Positions 1-6,582 of a stretch of DNA of 64,000 nt are shown piece after piece. How positions within the stretch are numbered: the first letter of the stretch is position 1; each line of letters starts with the position of its first letter. The stretch lies in NCBI RefSeq assembly GCF_030646155.1, contig NZ_JAUTDN010000014.1, positions 50,144 to 114,143 on the forward strand, given 5' to 3'. A model generated the notes under the pieces. It did not search any database. It was not told where the DNA came from and saw only the letters and a program-made list of their open reading frames with translations. Position numbers and translations under genes: made by a program. Source of the stretch: Conexibacter sp. CPCC 205762. GTDB lineage: Bacteria > Actinomycetota > Thermoleophilia > Solirubrobacterales > Solirubrobacteraceae.

Positions 1-396
1 CTCGGCGCGCCGCTCGTTCGGCTCCGGCAGCGGCTCGGCGACCAGCGCCAGCTCGACGTTCGCCGCCAGCACCTGGCGGTCGGCGCGGCCCTCGCCGACG
101 GCGCGGCGGACGACCGTGCCGTGACGGGGAAGGACGGCTGCGATCGCGTCGCCGCCGTCGAGCACGACCCAGTCGCCGGTGATCGGCGGGCCGTCGCTCT
201 CGCCTCTGACCTTCGCGCGCGCATGCACCAGCCGCGGCGCGGCGTCGCTGCCGGGCTCCGCCACGAGCCAGACTCCGCTGTGCTGCGAGAGCACGCGCGC
301 CGGCACGAGCCGCTCCTCGCCGAGCGCCTCGCGCGCGGCCTGCAGTTCGGCGTCGAGGTCGTCGCGCCGGCCGATTCCGGCGGGAAAAGCGGTCAC
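1..396 (-). CDS. rsgA: RsgA-like ribosome maturation GTPase, N-terminal part (runs off left edge)
   Basis: Reads leftward from GTG at 396 and is cut by the window edge, leaving about 132 residues. RsgA (YjeQ) is a circularly permuted GTPase that helps late 30S ribosomal subunit assembly. Visible is the N-terminal OB-fold: TGDWVVLD at about 73-80, AVLPRHG at 87-93 and RQVLAANVE at 107-115, in the order typical of RsgA. The GTPase motifs and C-terminal zinc site would lie outside the window. GTG is chosen because a TACGCT hexamer ends 8 bases upstream and no ATG fits. Divergent from the deaminase gene with 62 bp between. The assignment rests on the N-terminal motifs only. Confidence 0.75.
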   Translation of the reverse strand, partial: MTAFPAGIGRRDDLDAELQAAREALGEERLVPARVLSQHSGVWLVAEPGSDAAPRLVHARAKVRGESDGPPITGDWVVLDGGDAIAAVLPRHGTVVRRAVGEGRADRQVLAANVELALVAEPLPEPNERRAE

Positions 397-404
397 TGCC
401 GGCG

Positions 405-410
405 AGCGTA
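405..410 (-). promoter_or_regulatory. -10-like TACGCT for rsgA
   Basis: Read on the minus strand, TACGCT ends 8 bases before the GTG of rsgA. It matches the TAnnnT pattern found close to start codons throughout this window and suggests a leaderless transcript. Confidence 0.4.
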
Positions 411-446
411 GCGGAAGCTGGCGGCAGAACCTTGACACGGCGATGT

Positions 447-452
447 TAGGGT
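447..452 (+). promoter_or_regulatory. -10-like TAGGGT for the deaminase gene
   Basis: TAGGGT ends 6 bases before the ATG at 459, so transcription would start at or next to the start codon. A TTGACA at 432-437 is only 9 bases upstream of it, too close to act as its -35 box. Confidence 0.4.
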
Positions 453-458
453 TGCGCG

Positions 459-1454
459 ATGACGACCGACGGCGCCGCGCCCTACCCGAAGATCGAGCTG
501 CACGTCCACCTCGAAGGCGCCGTCTCGCCGGAGCTGCTGCTGGCGGCCGCCAGACGCAACGGCTTCGCGCTCCCGGTCGGCACGCCGGAGGAGCTGCGCG
601 CCTTCATGCGCTTTCGCGACTTCGACCACTTCATCGAGTCATGGTTCGCGACGACGCCGGCGCTGCAGACCGAGCAGGACTACCGCGAGCTGGTCCTCGA
701 CTACGCCCGCCGCGCGCAGCAGCGCGGCGCCGTCTACCTCGAGGCGATCTTCTCGCCGACCGACAAGCTGACCGCCGGGATCGACCTGGAGACCGTCTTC
801 GAGGGCTTCTGCGCGGGCGTCCAGCAGGCGCGCGAGGAGCTGGGGATCGAGGTCCGGCTGACGCCCGACATCACGCGCGGCGTCGACCTCGACGTCGCCG
901 AGCGGACCGCGCGCCTCGCCGTCGCCCACCGCGACCGCGGCGTCGTCGCGCTCGGCCTCGGCGGCGCGGAGGCGCAGTTCCCGCCCGAGCCGTACGCGCC
1001 GGCGTTCGCGATCGCGCGCGAGGGCGGGATCGGCTCAGTCCCGCACGCGGGCGAGACGGCCGGCCCGGCCTCGATCCGCGGCGCGCTGGAGACGCTGCAC
1101 GCCGACCGCATCCGTCACGGCGTGCGCGCGGTCGAGGACCCCGGCCTCGTGCGCGAGCTGGCCGACCGCGGCATGGTGCTCGACGTCTGCGTGCTGTCGA
1201 ACGTCTGCCTGTCGGTCACCGACAGCGTCGCGAACCATCCGCTGCCGCAGCTGCTGGCGGCCGGCGTGCCGGTCACCGTCAACACCGACGACCCGACCTT
1301 CTTCGACTGCGAGCTGGACGACGAGCACGCCGCCGCCCGCTCGCTCGGCGCCGACCCCAAAGGGCTGTTCGAGGCCGGCATCGCCGGCGCGCTGTGCGAG
1401 CCGGAGCTGAAGCAGCGGCTGCGCGACGTCGCCGCCGCGCACCGCTGGGGCTAG
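459..1454 (+). CDS. Adenosine/adenine deaminase family protein
   Basis: 331 residues, the usual length for the zinc-dependent adenosine deaminase family, which hydrolyses an amino group from a purine to give the 6-oxo product. Metal-binding HVHLEGAV lies at 15-22, the HAGE motif (zinc His and catalytic Glu) at about 196, RIRHG at about 219, and NTDDP (zinc Asp and partner) at about 275. The LSNVCLSV and NTDDPTFF segments resemble the adenine deaminase or aminofutalosine deaminase branches as much as adenosine deaminase, so the exact substrate is open. Its TAG stop overlaps the stop of the convergent PQ-loop gene within the palindrome CTAG. Confidence 0.85.
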   Translation: MTTDGAAPYPKIELHVHLEGAVSPELLLAAARRNGFALPVGTPEELRAFMRFRDFDHFIESWFATTPALQTEQDYRELVLDYARRAQQRGAVYLEAIFSPTDKLTAGIDLETVFEGFCAGVQQAREELGIEVRLTPDITRGVDLDVAERTARLAVAHRDRGVVALGLGGAEAQFPPEPYAPAFAIAREGGIGSVPHAGETAGPASIRGALETLHADRIRHGVRAVEDPGLVRELADRGMVLDVCVLSNVCLSVTDSVANHPLPQLLAAGVPVTVNTDDPTFFDCELDDEHAAARSLGADPKGLFEAGIAGALCEPELKQRLRDVAAAHRWG

Positions 1455-1927
1455 GCCGCGACCGCGACCGGCTCGCCGAGGTCGGCGAAGGCGCGCTCGG
1501 CGACGTCGGCGTCGACGCGGAACGACTCGCGACGGGCGTGCTCCTCGTCGATCAGCGTCTTTATCGCCGTGAACTCGCCGGTCGGCAGCTCGTGGACGGT
1601 CGCGAGCGGGCGCACGTCGGCGTCGGCTGCGGCGGCGGCCTCGGCCGCGGCCGGCATGACCGGCTCGCCGGAGCGGTAGCGGATCACGCAGAAGAGCGCG
1701 ACTGCGGCGAAGCTGCCGGCGATCACGTTGCCGACGCCGAGCATCACGGCGCCGAGGCCGGCGAGGTTGACGTAGCCGGTCATGACGTTGACGAGGATGC
1801 CGATCAGCCAGCCGGTCGGCGATTGGCCGTTCGACGATCGGCTGCGCACCATCGTGCGGATGTGGGGCAGGGTCCCGGCGAAGCCGAGCACGATCGCGAA
1901 GGAGGAGGCGATGGAGATGAGGGTCAT
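1451..1927 (-). CDS. PQ-loop (SemiSWEET-like) small membrane protein
   Basis: 158 residues. The first ~90 residues hold three predicted membrane segments, with LPHIRTMVRSRSSNGQSP between the first two; this P(Q/H) turn followed by a basic stretch is the PQ-loop signature of SemiSWEET/MtN3-type transporters, which work as dimers of three-helix units. After the third helix (about residue 86) comes a soluble ~70-residue tail rich in Ala, Asp and Glu, longer than in typical SemiSWEETs. Substrate cannot be told from sequence; sugars are the family's usual cargo. Convergent with the deaminase gene. No TAnnnT box or clear ribosome site precedes the ATG. Confidence 0.65.
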   Translation of the reverse strand: MTLISIASSFAIVLGFAGTLPHIRTMVRSRSSNGQSPTGWLIGILVNVMTGYVNLAGLGAVMLGVGNVIAGSFAAVALFCVIRYRSGEPVMPAAAEAAAAADADVRPLATVHELPTGEFTAIKTLIDEEHARRESFRVDADVAERAFADLGEPVAVAA

Positions 1928-2056
1928 GGCGAGCAGGTGGGTGCGCGGGTGTTCAGGGCAGCACGAGAACCGCGGAGCGCGACCCCATGCGAAGGTGGTT
2001 CGGGCGGCCCATCTAGACGCCGGCGGTCGCAGCCGGAGTCAGGGACTTACGTGGAC

Positions 2057-2080
2057 CTCGCGGAGCGTGAGCTCCGCGAG
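2057..2080. promoter_or_regulatory. Perfect 10-bp hairpin with GTGA loop in a 314-base gene-free stretch
   Basis: CTCGCGGAGC and GCTCCGCGAG (2057-2066 and 2071-2080) flank GTGA, a GNRA-type tetraloop. It lies in the gene-free region 1928-2241 upstream of the PQ-loop gene and downstream of the HAD phosphatase gene, both on the minus strand. No T-tract follows. It could be a terminator, a leader structure or part of an unrecognised small RNA. Confidence 0.4.
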
Positions 2081-2168
2081 ACGACCTGAGAGGGGGCGGG
2101 AGGAAGAACGTTTTGCGTTCCGCTCCCAGAACGCATTATCGGCACGATCGTTGCGCCTGCAAGGGTCC

Positions 2169-2198
2169 TGTGACCTCACTCACATTCACATTCTGTGA
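2169..2198. promoter_or_regulatory. CRP/FNR-like palindrome cluster
   Basis: TGTGA-CCTCAC-TCACA at 2169-2184 matches the TGTGA-N6-TCACA consensus of CRP-type regulators exactly; a second, inverted pair TCACA-TTC-TGTGA follows at 2186-2198. It lies about 240 bases upstream of the minus-strand PQ-loop gene. No regulator gene is adjacent, so function is only a suggestion. Confidence 0.3.
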
Positions 2199-2241
2199 AG
2201 AGGGGATGTGCGCACGTTCACACGACGGGCGCGGCGTGTCG

Positions 2242-2964
2242 CTACGGCAGCGTGTACATCGGGTTCGGCAGCTTGAAGGTGCGCGTCGCGGCACCGCCGG
2301 AGAGGTCGCTCTGCTGGTCGCCGATCGACAGCACGACGCGGCGCCCGCCGCGCTGCAGCGCCTTGCGCGCGCTCGCCTTGAACGGCACGACCGAGTCCGC
2401 GTGGTCCGACGACGGCCGCAGCCTCAGCGTCCACGGCCCGCGCACGCCCGCGCTGGCGAGCTGGTCGCTCGTTAGCTGCTTCAGGCCGTCGGGCCGGCCG
2501 GTCACGAACGCGACCCGCACGCCCGCTCGCTGCGCCTGTCTGACGAGCGCGACGACCGGCTTGATCGCGCTGTGCGGGCCGGCGGCGACGCAGACGCTGC
2601 GCTGCAGGTTCGTGAAGCCGGCGCCCTTCATGCAGGCGTAGCTCGACAGGACCGTGTCGTCGATGTCGAAGACCGCGACCAGCCTGCCGGTGGCGCGTCT
2701 GGCGGCGGCCGGCCTTCTGATCCCGCGCGTCGCGGCGCGCACCTGCGCGGCGAGGAATCTCGACGCGCTCGACGCGACGGCGGCGCTGTCGCGCGCCCAG
2801 CCGCCGTCGTTCCAGTAGGTCTCGATCGCGGCGATCTGATCGGCCGTCGGGTCGGCGGCGGGAGCGGTCGCCGGCGGCGCGGCGGCCGGCGTGACGGCGG
2901 GCGCGGCGGCCAGCCCGAGGCTGAGCAGCGCGGCGGTGGCAAGCGTCCGTGCGGAAGTCGACAT
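2242..2964 (-). CDS. Secreted HAD-superfamily acid phosphatase-like protein
   Basis: 240 residues with an N-terminal signal peptide (hydrophobic stretch to about residue 30, Ala-rich). The HAD core follows: [14 protein letters not shown] carries the DxDxT nucleophile motif at about 98-102, VAFVTGRPD is motif II (Thr), PFKASARK at about 190 supplies the motif III lysine, and SIGDQQSDL the acidic motif IV. This is the arrangement of the class B acid phosphatase/subfamily IIIB group, extracytoplasmic phosphomonoesterases. Divergent from cysK with only 26 bp between starts and with overlapping -10 boxes. The substrate is unknown. Confidence 0.75.
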   Translation of the reverse strand: MSTSARTLATAALLSLGLAAAPAVTPAAAPPATAPAADPTADQIAAIETYWNDGGWARDSAAVASSASRFLAAQVRAATRGIRRPAAARRATGRLVAVFDIDDTVLSSYACMKGAGFTNLQRSVCVAAGPHSAIKPVVALVRQAQRAGVRVAFVTGRPDGLKQLTSDQLASAGVRGPWTLRLRPSSDHADSVVPFKASARKALQRGGRRVVLSIGDQQSDLSGGAATRTFKLPNPMYTLP

Positions 2965-2972
2965 CGCTGACC

Positions 2973-2980
2973 ATTATCGT
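2973..2980. promoter_or_regulatory. Overlapping divergent -10 boxes between phosphatase gene and cysK
   Basis: On the plus strand TATCGT (2975-2980) ends 10 bases before the cysK ATG at 2991. On the minus strand GATAAT (2973-2978) ends 8 bases before the phosphatase ATG at 2964. The two hexamers share four base pairs, so both directions probably cannot be occupied at once. Confidence 0.4.
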
Positions 2981-2990
2981 TACGGGCGCA

Positions 2991-3920
2991 ATGCCGCGAA
3001 TCCCGATCAACATTGCCGACCACGTCGGCCGCACTCCGATGGTCCAACTGACCCGGATCGTGCCCGAGAACGCGCCCGGCGAGCTGTTCGGAAAGCTCGA
3101 GGCGTTCAACCCCGGCGGCAGCGTCAAGGACCGCATCGGCGTCGCGATGATCGAGGCCGCCGAGGCCGAGGGCCGGATCGAGCCGGGCCGCACGACGATC
3201 GTCGAGGCGACCAGCGGCAACACCGGCATCGCGCTCGCGTTCGTCTGCGCCGCCAAGGGCTACGACCTCGTGCTGACGCTCCCGCAGGGGATGAGCCGCG
3301 AGCGCGAGGGCCTGCTGAGACTGTACGGCGCCCGCTTCGAGATCACCGAGTCGCTCGGCGGCATGAACGAGGCGGTCGAGGCGGCGAGAGCGCTCGCCCG
3401 CAACGGCGACGTCTTCCTGCCCGACCAGTTCTCCAACCCCGCCAACCCCGAGGCCCACCGCCGCGCGACCGGCCCCGAGATCTGGGACGCGATGGACGGC
3501 CAGGTCGACGTGCTCGTCGCCGGCGTCGGCACCGGCGGGACGATCACCGGCACCGGCGAGTACCTCAAGCAGAGAAACCCGCGCCTCGAGGTGATCGCGG
3601 TCGAGCCGCGCACCTCCGCGGTGCTGTCGGGCCGCTACGCCGGGCCGCACAAGATCCAGGGGATCGGCGCCGGCTTCGTGCCGCCGGTCCTCAACCGCGA
3701 GCTGCTCGACGAGGTGATCACGGTCGACGACGAGGACGCGATCGGGACCGCGCGGCTGCTGGCGCGGCGCGAGGGCGTGCTCGCCGGCATCTCCTGCGGC
3801 GCCGCCGCGTGGGCCGCGATCGAGGTCGCGAAGCGGCCGGCGTCGAAGGGCAAGCGGATCGTCACGATCCTGCCCGACTCCGGCGAGCGCTACGTCTCGA
3901 CGCCCTTCTTCGCCCCCTGA
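2991..3920 (+). CDS. cysK: Cysteine synthase A (O-acetylserine sulfhydrylase)
   Basis: 309 residues. Makes cysteine from O-acetylserine and sulfide using pyridoxal phosphate. NPGGSVKDR at about 38-46 holds the PLP-binding lysine, TSGNTG at about 70 binds the substrate carboxylate, and GTGGTITG at about 180 binds the PLP phosphate; all are canonical for CysK. The ATG at 2991 is preferred to an in-frame upstream ATG at 2949 because the protein then starts at the conserved [16 protein letters not shown] and a TATCGT box sits 10 bases upstream. Its partner cysE follows 29 bp downstream; CysK and CysE normally form the cysteine synthase complex. Confidence 0.93.
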   Translation: MPRIPINIADHVGRTPMVQLTRIVPENAPGELFGKLEAFNPGGSVKDRIGVAMIEAAEAEGRIEPGRTTIVEATSGNTGIALAFVCAAKGYDLVLTLPQGMSREREGLLRLYGARFEITESLGGMNEAVEAARALARNGDVFLPDQFSNPANPEAHRRATGPEIWDAMDGQVDVLVAGVGTGGTITGTGEYLKQRNPRLEVIAVEPRTSAVLSGRYAGPHKIQGIGAGFVPPVLNRELLDEVITVDDEDAIGTARLLARREGVLAGISCGAAAWAAIEVAKRPASKGKRIVTILPDSGERYVSTPFFAP

Positions 3921-3937
3921 CGCACCCCGCGCGGGGC

Positions 3938-3943
3938 TACGAT
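3938..3943 (+). promoter_or_regulatory. -10-like TACGAT for cysE
   Basis: TACGAT ends 6 bases before the cysE ATG at 3950, within the 29-bp gap after cysK. It suggests cysE can be transcribed on its own as a leaderless mRNA. Confidence 0.45.
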
Positions 3944-3949
3944 CTGACG

Positions 3950-4705
3950 ATGGTCGGTTTCCGCACCCTCCGCCGCGTCGGCGGGGAGATCCGCAGGGAC
4001 GTCCGCGCTGCTCAGGAGCGCGATCCCGCCGCGCGCGACGTCGGCGCCGTCGAGATCCTGGCGATCTGGCCGGGCGTCCACGCCGTGCTCGCCTACCGCG
4101 TCGCGCACGCGCTGCAGCAGGCCGGCGTGCCGCTGCTGCCGCGGATCATCGCCGGCTTCTCGCGCGCCGTCACCGGGATCGAGATCCACCCGGCCGCGTG
4201 CATCGGCTCCAGCTTCTTCGTCGACCACGGGATGGGCGTCGTGATCGGCGAGACGGCGGTGATCGGCGACGACGTCACGCTCTACCAGGGCGTCACGCTC
4301 GGCGGCACCGGCTTCGCGACCGGCAAGCGCCATCCGACCGTCGAGGACAACGTCACGATCGGCTCCGGCGCCAAGCTGCTGGGCCCGATCACGATCGGCC
4401 ACGGCTCGAAGATCGGCGCCAACACGGTCGTCATCCACGACGTGCCGCCGAACTCGACCGTCGTCGGCAACCCCGGCCACCCGGTCCGGATCGACGGCAA
4501 GCGGCCCGAGGGCCCCGACGCCGACTGGGTCCACCTGCCCGACCCGATCTCCGACGCGATCAAGGGCCTCGCCAGCCGCATCGGCGCGCTGGAGCGGGCG
4601 CTGGCCGAGGCGCGCCGCGAGAACGGCGAGATCGTCGCCGACGAGCCGGAGGCCGAGCTGCCGCCGGTGCGCCCGGCGCGCGGTCCGAACCCGGCCGGCG
4701 GCTAG
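3950..4705 (+). CDS. cysE: Serine O-acetyltransferase
   Basis: 251 residues. Transfers acetyl from acetyl-CoA to serine, giving the substrate of CysK. A short N-terminal helical part is followed by a left-handed beta-helix of hexapeptide repeats (about residues 80-180), with [18 protein letters not shown] and [17 protein letters not shown] carrying the catalytic Asp-His and acetyl-CoA loop. It is the short form without the long N-terminal domain of the E. coli enzyme. The last ~50 residues form a charged, probably helical tail ([16 protein letters not shown]) instead of the usual short CysK-docking end, so complex formation may differ. Follows cysK. Confidence 0.9.
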   Translation: MVGFRTLRRVGGEIRRDVRAAQERDPAARDVGAVEILAIWPGVHAVLAYRVAHALQQAGVPLLPRIIAGFSRAVTGIEIHPAACIGSSFFVDHGMGVVIGETAVIGDDVTLYQGVTLGGTGFATGKRHPTVEDNVTIGSGAKLLGPITIGHGSKIGANTVVIHDVPPNSTVVGNPGHPVRIDGKRPEGPDADWVHLPDPISDAIKGLASRIGALERALAEARRENGEIVADEPEAELPPVRPARGPNPAGG

Positions 4706-4716
4706 TGCTTCGCATT

Positions 4717-4766
4717 GCGAGTTCCACGACGGCGCCGCGCACGGCGACGCCGTAGCGGGAACTCGC
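4717..4766. terminator. Large imperfect hairpin between convergent cysE and glycosyltransferase
   Basis: GCGAGTTCC (4717-4725) pairs with GGAACTCGC (4758-4766), and inside it ACGGCG (4729-4734) pairs with CGCCGT (4748-4753). It lies between two convergent genes and can fold on either strand, so it may be a bidirectional terminator. No T-run is present. Confidence 0.6.
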
Positions 4767-4768
4767 GG

Positions 4769-5533
4769 CTAGGACGCTGTTCGCTTGCGCGCCGCGACGC
4801 GCGCGAGCGCGGCCGGCGCGCTGCGGCGCAGCTGCGGCACGCGCCACATCGCCTCGCGGGCGATCTTGCCGGACATCTTGCTGCTGCCGATCTCGCGGTC
4901 TCTGAAGACGATCGGCACCTCGGTCACGCGGAAGCCGGCGAGCACCGCGCGGTAGGTGATCTCGATCTGGAAGACGTAGCCCTGCGAGCGCACGCTCTCC
5001 AGCTCGATCGCCTCCAGCACCTCGCGGCGGATGCACTTGAAGCCGCCGGTCAGGTCGCGCTGGGGGAGCCGCAGCACGAGCTGCGCGTAGAGGCAGCCGC
5101 CGCGGCTGATGAAGCGCCGCGTCAGCCCCCAGTTGCGGACGCCGCCGCCGGGCACGTAGCGCGAGCCGAGCACGACGTCGGCGCCTCTCGCCGCCTCCAG
5201 CAGGCGCGGCAGGTAGAGCGGGTCGTGCGAGAGGTCGGCGTCCATCTCGAACAGCAGCTGCGCGCCACGTTCGAGCGCGTGCGCGAAGCCGGCGAGGTAG
5301 GCCTTGCCGAGGCCGCCCTTGCCGCTGCGGTGCAGCACCTCGACGACGCCCAGCTCCTCGCCGAGCCGCTCGGCGATCGCGCCGGTGCCGTCCGGGGAGC
5401 CGTCGTCGACGACGAGGATGCGGTGATCGCCGGGCGCGGCGGTCGACAGCTGGCCGGCGACGGCGCGCAGCAGCTGCTCGATCGAACCGGCCTCGTTGTA
5501 CGTCGGGACGATGATCCAGATCGCGGGCGACAT
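4769..5533 (-). CDS. Polyprenol-phosphate mannosyltransferase-like family 2 glycosyltransferase
   Basis: 254 residues. Resembles dolichol/polyprenol monophosphomannose synthase (DPM1/Ppm1), which moves mannose from GDP-mannose to a lipid phosphate carrier on the inner membrane face. IIVPTYNEAGSI at about 7-18, VVDDGSPDGT at about 40 and EMDADLSHDP (DxD metal site) at about 88-97 are the GT-A fold landmarks; GSRYVPGGGVRNWG and LTGGFKCIRREVL are typical of the DPM branch. No C-terminal membrane domain is present. ATG at 5533 is chosen over an upstream one because it fits the family N-terminus and a TACCCT box ends 10 bases upstream. Confidence 0.85.
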   Translation of the reverse strand: MSPAIWIIVPTYNEAGSIEQLLRAVAGQLSTAAPGDHRILVVDDGSPDGTGAIAERLGEELGVVEVLHRSGKGGLGKAYLAGFAHALERGAQLLFEMDADLSHDPLYLPRLLEAARGADVVLGSRYVPGGGVRNWGLTRRFISRGGCLYAQLVLRLPQRDLTGGFKCIRREVLEAIELESVRSQGYVFQIEITYRAVLAGFRVTEVPIVFRDREIGSSKMSGKIAREAMWRVPQLRRSAPAALARVAARKRTAS

Positions 5534-5543
5534 GCGGCGGCGA

Positions 5544-5549
5544 AGGGTA
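5544..5549 (-). promoter_or_regulatory. -10-like TACCCT for the glycosyltransferase gene
   Basis: Read on the minus strand, TACCCT ends 10 bases before the ATG at 5533, which helps decide this start over the longer reading. Confidence 0.4.
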
Positions 5550-5573
5550 ATGGAGACAGCGACCATCCGCCCG

Positions 5574-6548
5574 ATGAGCGATCATCAGGTGAGTCGCATG
5601 AACCTCGAGGAGCTGCTCAGAGTGATCCGCGGGCCGGCCAGGCCGACGCCGAGACAGCTGGCCCACCGTCGCCGCCGCGCGACGCTGCTGGCCGCGCTCG
5701 CGGCCTTCGCGTTCATCTTCGGCATCGTCGTCGGCGCCGGCAGCGGCAGCAGCTCCGAGGTCGCCGTCGACACCCAGAAGGTCGGCTGGTACGGCCATCT
5801 GAGAATGCTCGCGGGCGGCGGCAGAGGGTCGCTGTCGCTTGAGCAGCGCGCGGCCGAGAACGCGGCGATCAACAGAGCGCTGTCGGCGACGCCGTTCATC
5901 CGCATGGGCGGCAGAAACACGAGAGAGGTCGCGCTGACCTTCGACGACGGCCCCGGCCAGGACACCGAGGACCTGCTCGACGTGCTGGAGCAGGAGCACG
6001 TGCCGGCGACCTTCTTCATGCTCGGCAAGAACATCCCCGAGTTCCCCAACGCCGTGAAGCGGCTGATCGACGCCGGCGTCCCGCTCGACGACCACTCGAT
6101 GGACCACCCGGCGATGGCGTCGCTCGGGGCCGACGAGCAGCGCGCCCAGATCGCTGGCGCGGCGTCGGTGATCGAGGACACCGGCGCGCCCTACCCGCGC
6201 CTCTTCCGCCCGCCGTACGGCTCCTACAACCAGACGACGCACGAGGTCCTCGGCAGACTGAGAATGCTGTCGGTGCTGTGGTCGGTCGACAGCCAGGACT
6301 ACACGAAGCCGGGCGTCGACGCGATCGTCAACAACGTCGTCTCGGCGATCCACCCGGGCGCGATCGTGCTGATGCACGACGGCGGCGGCGACCGCACGCA
6401 GACGATCGCCGCGGTCAAGCGGATCATCCCCGAGCTGCGCAGACAGGGCTACAGATTCGTGACCGTGCCGCGGCTGCTGCTGGACGATCCGCCGGTCGCC
6501 GACGAGCAGGGCCTGCCGTCCGGCTTCAACCCCACCGGCGCCGGCTGA
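5574..6548 (+). CDS. Membrane-anchored polysaccharide deacetylase (NodB family)
   Basis: About 324 residues. A basic N-terminus and one membrane segment (about 38-60) are followed by a linker and a NodB-homology domain. Motif 1 is EVALTFDDGPGQD (catalytic and metal Asp), motif 2 is DDHSMDHPAM (metal His-x3-His), then RPPYGSYN and MHDGGG follow in the standard order. Such enzymes remove N-acetyl groups from peptidoglycan or other surface glycans outside the membrane. Start is uncertain: ATG 5574 (MSDHQV) is used, ATG 5598 (MNLEEL) is equally possible. Divergent from the glycosyltransferase gene, perhaps a shared cell-envelope role. Confidence 0.85.
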   Translation: MSDHQVSRMNLEELLRVIRGPARPTPRQLAHRRRRATLLAALAAFAFIFGIVVGAGSGSSSEVAVDTQKVGWYGHLRMLAGGGRGSLSLEQRAAENAAINRALSATPFIRMGGRNTREVALTFDDGPGQDTEDLLDVLEQEHVPATFFMLGKNIPEFPNAVKRLIDAGVPLDDHSMDHPAMASLGADEQRAQIAGAASVIEDTGAPYPRLFRPPYGSYNQTTHEVLGRLRMLSVLWSVDSQDYTKPGVDAIVNNVVSAIHPGAIVLMHDGGGDRTQTIAAVKRIIPELRRQGYRFVTVPRLLLDDPPVADEQGLPSGFNPTGAG

Positions 6549-6569
6549 GCCACACGCCGGTCGAGGGGC

Positions 6570-6575
6570 TACCCT
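6570..6575 (+). promoter_or_regulatory. -10-like TACCCT for the helicase gene
   Basis: TACCCT ends 7 bases before the GTG at 6583 and supports that start codon; no Shine-Dalgarno sequence is visible. Confidence 0.45.
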
Positions 6576-6582
6576 CGAACAG

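Noticed and set aside
432..437. TTGACA as -35 box of the deaminase gene
   Set aside because: Only 9 bases before the TAGGGT box, too short a spacer for a sigma70-type promoter.
179..2089. Long plus-strand open frames such as 179-2089 and minus-strand ones at 45198-48434, 23486-26692 and 35571-38624
   Set aside because: They are Arg/Ala/Gly-rich shadows of real genes in GC-rich DNA; only the parts matching recognisable protein families were kept, with shorter starts.
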